Shown in pieces: positions 7,162-10,534 of a stretch of 10,534 nucleotides of DNA. Position numbers and translations under genes: made by a program. The notes under the pieces were generated by a model that searched no databases, was not told where the DNA came from, and worked only from the letters and a program-made list of their open reading frames with translations. The DNA comes from an uncultured Clostridia bacterium (GTDB lineage Bacteria; Bacillota; Clostridia; Christensenellales; Borkfalkiaceae): positions 1 through 10,534 of the forward strand of contig CAUHGY010000066.1 in NCBI GenBank assembly GCA_959605945.1, written 5' to 3'. Position 1 is the stretch's first letter; the number at the start of each line of letters is the position of its first letter.

Positions 7162-8193
7162 ATGGTAAAATCGAACTATCTGAAAATAGGCGGGGGGAAT
7201 ATCGGAAGAGTTTACGATACTCTGAAGGAAAACGGCGTCGGCGGCAAGATTCTGTACGTGTCTGACCCTGTGGTCGACAGGCTGTACGGCAAAACAGTGA
7301 AAGAGCAGATTTCGGAGTTGGGAGTAATCAAGGAAGAGTCTGTCGATTATAATACTATTTCTTATGCCATGAGCGTTGCAGAGAGGGTCATCGCCACCGA
7401 TGTCGACTGCATTGTCGGGATGGGAGGGGGAAAAGTGCTTGACGTATGCAAGTATGCCTCATATATTTCCAAAAAACCGCTTTTATCGATACCCACTACA
7501 ATGGCGAACGACGGTATAGCATCGCCCATAGCGGTGCTTAAAAGAAAAGACAACAAACCTAAAAGTCTGGGATGTGCTCCGCCTTCCATGCTGCTTATCG
7601 ATACCGATCTTATAATCAACGGACCGATAGAACTGATAAAGGCGGGTATAGGCGACACCATTTCCAATTACACGGCTCTGCTCGATTGGAGTTTTGCCTG
7701 CGAGCGCGGTAAGGACGAAATGAACGGCTACGCCTTTATGATGAGCGAAACTTCACTCAACGCGCTTATGAAAACGCAGTATGAAACTATCTGCCCCGAG
7801 TTTATAGACGTGCTTGCGAATTCACTCGTTTTGTCTGGCATCGCCATGGATTTTACCGGAAACAGCCGTCCCGTAAGCGGTTCGGAGCATCTTTTCAGTC
7901 ATGCGCTCGATTATTACAGCGAGAAAAAGAATTTTCACGGTATTCAGGTGGCTCTCGGAACGGTGGCGGTGCTTAAACTGATAGATAAAAGTTATTCCGA
8001 CGTGCTTTCTTATCTGAAAAAATTCGAAGTGGAGAAAAACCCCGCCAAGCTGGGGATAGATAAAGATACTTTCGTTATGTGCATGCAGAACGCGCCCGCG
8101 ATGCGCGTAAACAGATATACTTATCTGAATGAAGCGGACTTGACTAAAAATACTCTTGAAAAAATCTATAAAGAACTTACGGAGGAGCTTTGA
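7162..8193 (+). CDS. sn-Glycerol-1-phosphate dehydrogenase-like enzyme (EgsA/AraM family)
   Basis: A 343-residue cytosolic NAD(P)- and metal-dependent dehydrogenase of the glycerol-1-phosphate dehydrogenase branch of the iron-type alcohol dehydrogenase superfamily. The cofactor loop is VGMGGGKVLD (85-94), followed by SIPTTMANDGIASP (109-122). The metal ligands expected for the family are present: D165 in AGIGD, H243 in SGSEH and H259 in FHGIQV; H247 is also conserved. The characterised reaction is reversible reduction of dihydroxyacetone phosphate to sn-glycerol-1-phosphate, the archaeal lipid enantiomer; bacterial AraM does this too. The start has AAGGAAGG 7 nt upstream, and the stop overlaps the next start by one base. 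Flanked by a CDP-glycerol transferase and a cytidylyltransferase, it most likely makes the polyol phosphate for a CDP donor rather than for lipids; no PcrB-like gene is in view. Use of a different phospho-ketone substrate is the alternative. Confidence 0.85.
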   Translation: MVKSNYLKIGGGNIGRVYDTLKENGVGGKILYVSDPVVDRLYGKTVKEQISELGVIKEESVDYNTISYAMSVAERVIATDVDCIVGMGGGKVLDVCKYASYISKKPLLSIPTTMANDGIASPIAVLKRKDNKPKSLGCAPPSMLLIDTDLIINGPIELIKAGIGDTISNYTALLDWSFACERGKDEMNGYAFMMSETSLNALMKTQYETICPEFIDVLANSLVLSGIAMDFTGNSRPVSGSEHLFSHALDYYSEKKNFHGIQVALGTVAVLKLIDKSYSDVLSYLKKFEVEKNPAKLGIDKDTFVMCMQNAPAMRVNRYTYLNEADLTKNTLEKIYKELTEEL

Positions 8194-8903
8194 TGAAAGC
8201 ATTGATACTGGCGGCGGGTTTCGGATCGAGATTGGCTCCGCTTACGGACAATCTGCCCAAGTCGCTCGTTAAGGTTAACGGCAAACCCATATTATTCAAA
8301 CAGATCGAAAATCTTATCGAAAACGGGATCGGCGACATCACCGTCGTTTCAGGATACAAGGGCGAAATTCTGGACAGCGAAGTCAAAAAGAATTTTCCCT
8401 CCGTGCGCGTGGTATACAGCAAAGATTATGCCGTTACTAACAATATGTATTCGGCGTATACGGCAAGAGAGTTTGTTGCGGGAGAAGAATTTCTTATGAT
8501 GAATGCCGACGTGTTTTTTGACGGATCTGTGATAAAAGCGCTTTTGGCTTTTCCGCATCCCGACGCTATAGTTACCGATTTGGGCAGATATCTTGAAGAA
8601 TCGATGAAGGTTACCGCAAAAGACGGAAGAATAACATCTATTTCCAAAAAGACGGAAAAAAAGGACGCGCTCGGCTGCTCTATAGACGTATATAAATTTT
8701 CGGCTGACGGCGGAAACGCTTTTTTTGAAAAGTGCCGCGAGTATATAGAAGACAAAGAACAGCTTAAACTTTGGAGCGAAGTGGCTTTAAACGATATTCT
8801 CGCCGACGTGTATTTTGCGGCGTGTCCGCTTGACGGAAGGTGGTACGAGATCGACAATCACGAGGATCTTGCGGCGGCGGAAAAACTTTTTTCCGGCGAG
8901 TGA
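8193..8903 (+). CDS. LicC-like CTP:phosphocholine/polyol-phosphate cytidylyltransferase
   Basis: A 236-residue single-domain sugar/choline-phosphate nucleotidyltransferase. The N-terminal loop is LILAAGFGSRLAPLT (4-18), with K23 of LPKSLV, then NNMYSAY (83-89), NADV (104-107) and the metal-site C-terminal block WYEIDNHEDL (217-226, E219/D221). NN.YS and EID..EDL are typical of the LicC branch. I take the ATG at 8193, not the TTG at 8190: GGAGG lies 7 nt before it, and it overlaps the dehydrogenase stop as TGATG, which points to translational coupling. LicC makes CDP-choline, but no choline kinase or transporter is present. Coupling to the dehydrogenase suggests activation of glycerol phosphate (or a related polyol phosphate) to its CDP form; that is inference. 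TagD, the usual CDP-glycerol enzyme, is a different and much shorter family. It is the last gene before the infC promoter, and no clear terminator follows. Confidence 0.85.
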   Translation: MKALILAAGFGSRLAPLTDNLPKSLVKVNGKPILFKQIENLIENGIGDITVVSGYKGEILDSEVKKNFPSVRVVYSKDYAVTNNMYSAYTAREFVAGEEFLMMNADVFFDGSVIKALLAFPHPDAIVTDLGRYLEESMKVTAKDGRITSISKKTEKKDALGCSIDVYKFSADGGNAFFEKCREYIEDKEQLKLWSEVALNDILADVYFAACPLDGRWYEIDNHEDLAAAEKLFSGE

Positions 8904-8958
8904 TTCGGGCCGATTTTCGGAAAAGGGCGCGAAAACCGGAAAAATTGCCGAAAAACGT

Positions 8959-8987
8959 TTGACAAGCGCGCATAATTATTGTATTAT
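8959..8987 (+). promoter_or_regulatory. Strong sigma-A promoter of the infC operon
   Basis: A perfect TTGACA (8959-8964), a 17-bp spacer and TATTAT (8982-8987, 5/6) lie 55 bp after the preceding gene. Transcription would start near 8994, about 173 nt before the infC start codon. Strength and placement suit a translation-factor/ribosomal-protein operon. Confidence 0.85.
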
Positions 8988-8993
8988 ATTTAA

Positions 8994-9166
8994 GCTTAAA
9001 GAAGAAGTTACCCTTCTCGCCGTCGGCAAATGCTCTACGGCACAATACCTTAAAGAGCGTATGCGGATTTTTCCGCTTGTGAGGGATTGCTTCTTTTAAA
9101 GCATTCCCTTTTGTTTTTGTAGGCGCAACGCTTATGGAAAAATATATTTTTGAGAGGTAAACGGTT
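8994..9166 (+). ncRNA. Structured infC leader, probable L20-type attenuator
   Basis: The roughly 170-nt leader contains several possible stems: AGAAG/CTTCT near its 5' end, GCCGT/ACGGC (about 9019-9047), GCGGA/TCCGC (9063-9076) and then a full intrinsic terminator. An alternative pairing is visible: TTAAAGAAG (8996-9004) is complementary to CTTCTTT plus following bases at 9090-9099, inside the terminator, and CCC (about 9011) could pair with its GGG. That would act as an antiterminator. In Bacillus the infC-rpmI-rplT operon is controlled by ribosomal protein L20 binding to such a leader. No T-box GGTGG-type motif is seen. The arrangement supports an L20 leader; I cannot verify the L20 binding fold by eye. 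Confidence 0.6.
9083..9120 (+). terminator. Intrinsic terminator/attenuator upstream of infC
   Basis: GGGATTGCTT pairs with AAGCATTCCC (a 4-bp and a 5-bp stem separated by one T-T mismatch) around a 6-nt loop, followed at once by TTTTGTTTTTGT. Because it lies between the promoter and infC, it should terminate part of the transcripts before the coding region, and it is the expected switch of the leader. Confidence 0.82.
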
Positions 9167-9679
9167 ATTAAAAAAGAGCATCAGGTGGGCGGAGAAATAA
9201 GGGATAGGGAAGTCCGCCTTATCGGTGAAAACGGTGAACAGCTTGGCATTATGTCTTCGCGCGAAGCATTGAGAATTGCGGAAGAACAGGAACTTGATCT
9301 CGTCAAGATTTCTCCAAACGCCAATCCGCCCGTATGCAAAATAATGAATTACGGGAAATTCCTGTTCGAACAGGCGAAAAAGGCCAAGGAAGCCAAGAAA
9401 AATCAGAAAGTAGTCGAAATCAAAGAAGTCTGGCTTTCCATGACCATCGACGTGGGCGATCTCAACGTTAAAGCCAAACAGGCGCAGAAATTTTTGTCTG
9501 CAGGCAACAAAGTTAAGGTTTCTATCAGGATGCGCGGTCGTCAGATGGCGCACTCCGATCTTAGCATCGACGTCATGAAAAGGTTTTTCGAGCTCGTAAA
9601 AGATTACGGAACAATGGAAAAGCAGCCGCTTATGGAAGGCAGAAACGTTTGGATGATGCTTGCCCCCATAAAGGCGTAA
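9167..9679 (+). CDS. infC: Translation initiation factor IF-3, AUU start
   Basis: IF-3 binds the 30S subunit, prevents premature 50S joining and proofreads the start codon and initiator tRNA. The frame encodes 170 residues, the normal size. The N-terminal domain contains EIRDREVRLI, followed by LVKISPNANPPVCKIMNYGK, a lysine-rich linker (EQAKKAKEAKKNQK) and the C-terminal domain with VKVSIRMRGRQM and EGRNVWMMLAPIKA. The start is the unusual ATT at 9167. A TAA at 9158-9160 blocks any upstream ATG/GTG/TTG in frame, AGAGG sits 9 nt before the ATT, and the residues after it (KKEHQV) fit the family's N-terminus. The GTG at 9185 would cut off the six N-terminal residues and has a poor ribosome site. 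AUU starts are known in infC of E. coli and let IF-3 repress its own translation. It is the first gene of infC-rpmI-rplT. Confidence 0.95.
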   Translation: MKKEHQVGGEIRDREVRLIGENGEQLGIMSSREALRIAEEQELDLVKISPNANPPVCKIMNYGKFLFEQAKKAKEAKKNQKVVEIKEVWLSMTIDVGDLNVKAKQAQKFLSAGNKVKVSIRMRGRQMAHSDLSIDVMKRFFELVKDYGTMEKQPLMEGRNVWMMLAPIKA

Positions 9680-9712
9680 CTTATAAAAAAACAACTAACG
9701 GAGGGTATTATT

Positions 9713-9910
9713 ATGCCGAAAATGAAAACCAAGAGCGCGGCGAAGAAGCGTTTTAAAGTTACCGCGACGGGTAAGATCAAAAGGGCTTGCTCCGGCAAGA
9801 ACCATATTCTGACCAAGAAAGACAGAAAGAGAAAGAATAATCTTTGCGACGGCGCATATGTCGACGCAACCCAGAGCAAAACCGTAAAGACTCTGATATA
9901 CAATAAATAA
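9713..9910 (+). CDS. rpmI: 50S ribosomal protein L35
   Basis: A 65-residue, strongly basic protein of standard L35 length with the family start MPKMKTKSAAKKRF, the KVTATGKIKR block and HILTKKDRKRK in the middle. It is a component of the large ribosomal subunit. GGAGGG is centred about 7-10 nt before the ATG, a strong site. It lies 33 nt after infC and 17 nt before rplT, so the three are one operon under the upstream promoter and attenuator. Confidence 0.97.
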   Translation: MPKMKTKSAAKKRFKVTATGKIKRACSGKNHILTKKDRKRKNNLCDGAYVDATQSKTVKTLIYNK

Positions 9911-9927
9911 CGGGAAGGAGATATATT

Positions 9928-10284
9928 ATGCGTATTAAAAGAGGTGTAAACGCCGTCAAAAAGCGTAGAAAGATATTGAAACTCGCCAAAGGCTATTTCG
10001 GCGGAAGGAGCAAGAGATACAGAGTTGCCCGTGAAGCCGTCATGAAAGCGCAGATGTATGCTTACATCGGCAGAAAGGCGAAAAAACGCGATTTCCGTTC
10101 GCTGTGGATCGCCCGTATCAACGCCGCTGCACGTCTCAACGGTCTTTCGTACAGCAAGTTTATGTTCGGTCTTAAAAACGCGGGCATCAATCTCAACAGA
10201 AAAGTGCTCGCCGAAATTGCCGTCAGCGACGAGAAAGCTTTTGCCGCTCTTTCCGAGAAGGCTAAGGCAAACTTAAAGAAATAA
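9928..10284 (+). CDS. rplT: 50S ribosomal protein L20
   Basis: A 118-residue protein of exact family length. The N-terminal MRIKRGVNAVKKRRKILKLA is the long basic extension that threads 23S rRNA, and the core contains AYIGRKAKKRDFRSLWIARI and AARLNGLSYSKFMFGL. It binds early in 50S assembly. In Bacillus it is also the repressor of its own operon by binding the infC leader, which fits the attenuator seen here. GAAGGAG is 7 nt before the ATG. A strong terminator follows within 10 nt of the stop. Confidence 0.97.
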   Translation: MRIKRGVNAVKKRRKILKLAKGYFGGRSKRYRVAREAVMKAQMYAYIGRKAKKRDFRSLWIARINAAARLNGLSYSKFMFGLKNAGINLNRKVLAEIAVSDEKAFAALSEKAKANLKK

Positions 10285-10289
10285 AAATA

Positions 10290-10317
10290 AAAGCCTACCT
10301 CAAAGTAGGCTTTATTT
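10290..10317 (+). terminator. Intrinsic terminator of infC-rpmI-rplT
   Basis: AAAGCCTAC pairs perfectly with GTAGGCTTT (9 bp, 6-nt loop CTCAAA), followed by ATTT. An A-rich stretch precedes the stem, so it may work in both directions. It starts just after the rplT stop codon. Confidence 0.9.
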
Positions 10318-10325
10318 CGATTTAA

Positions 10326-10534
10326 ATGATTACTTCAAGGCAGAACGCTCTTATAAAGCTTATACGTTCGCTTAAAAATAAAAAAGACCGCGACGAAAAG
10401 GGGCTGTACGTAGCGGAAGGAATAAAAATTGTGCGCGAAGCGATTGCTGCCGGGCAAAAGATTTTCTGCGCGGCGGGCACTGCCGAAACGCTTGCGTCTA
10501 TGGAGCTCGGCAGCGTGCGAACAGAGGAAGTTTC
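10326..10534 (+). CDS. TrmH/SpoU-family RNA 2'-O-methyltransferase, 5' part
   Basis: The first 69 residues of a gene that runs off the window. The start ITSRQNALIKLIRSLKNKKDRDEKGLYVAEGIKIVREAI is the typical N-terminal RNA-substrate-binding domain of TrmH/SpoU-type methyltransferases (YsgA group), which methylate ribose 2'-OH in rRNA or tRNA. The SAM-binding SPOUT knot domain lies beyond the window. Such a gene commonly follows rplT and precedes pheST in Clostridia-type genomes. A TAA at 10323-10325 sits directly before the ATG, so no longer form is possible. No Shine-Dalgarno sequence is visible, and the ATG is only about 9 bases past the upstream terminator tail, so how this gene is transcribed and initiated is unclear. 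Confidence 0.85.
   Translation, partial: MITSRQNALIKLIRSLKNKKDRDEKGLYVAEGIKIVREAIAAGQKIFCAAGTAETLASMELGSVRTEEV

Noticed and set aside
8888..8944. TTTTTCCGG ... CCGGAAAAA inverted repeat around the end of the LicC-like gene, with an inner CCGATTTTCGG stem, considered as a terminator
   Set aside because: The right arm ends in A residues and no U-tract follows; the outer arms are 39 bases apart and partly inside the coding region.
8994..9166. T-box or metabolite riboswitch in the infC leader
   Set aside because: No T-box core (GGTGG) and no recognisable riboswitch core; the operon content points to ribosomal-protein control instead.
9050..9694. Long minus-strand frame opposite infC (214 codons)
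   Set aside because: It is the mirror of infC and the leader, with Phe- and His-rich content typical of an antisense shadow and no ribosome site.

Overview
The window looks like a chromosomal segment of a Gram-positive Bacillota, most likely an uncultured Clostridia-type organism. The reasons are moderate GC content, strong AAGGAG/GGAGG ribosome binding sites, sigma-A-like promoters, an infC-rpmI-rplT-TrmH gene order, an infC that appears to start with AUU behind a transcription-attenuation leader, and cell-surface genes of the teichoic acid / LicD type. I cannot fix the genus from sequence alone.

Layout. (1) 1-2109, plus strand: the end of a surface-polysaccharide operon, with overlapping genes for the C-terminal half of a Wzx-type oligosaccharide flippase, a LicD-family phosphotransferase and a divergent IspD/TarI-like cytidylyltransferase. 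(2) 2110-3171: a gene-poor island carrying one small minus-strand XRE-type HTH regulator (2329-2571), a paired 9-bp repeat upstream of it, a marginal 34-codon ORF and a G9 tract. (3) 3172-4374: a stand-alone nucleotidyltransferase-fold protein (PF14907-like) of unknown function. (4) 4515-8903: a three-gene operon behind its own promoter. It encodes an 877-residue fusion of a flippase to a CDP-glycerol glycerophosphotransferase (TagF/TagB-like) domain, an sn-glycerol-1-phosphate dehydrogenase-like enzyme and a LicC-like cytidylyltransferase. (5) 8959-10317: the translation operon infC-rpmI-rplT, with a near-consensus promoter, a leader with an intrinsic terminator (L20-leader-like attenuator), an AUU-initiated infC and a strong terminator after rplT. 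(6) 10326-end: the start of a TrmH/SpoU-family RNA 2'-O-methyltransferase.

How the genes may work together. The 4515-8903 operon reads as a self-contained cassette. The dehydrogenase would make a polyol phosphate (by family, sn-glycerol-1-phosphate from dihydroxyacetone phosphate). The LicC-like enzyme would activate it with CTP. The fusion protein would transfer the glycerophosphate and move the carrier-linked glycan across the membrane. The upstream LicD and IspD/TarI-like pair is a second phospho-decoration module. The most interesting hypothesis is a glycerophosphate decoration or polymer built from the archaeal-type enantiomer, made by a polymerase/transporter fused in one polypeptide. 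The domain assignments and gene order are seen directly; the pathway and stereochemistry are inference.
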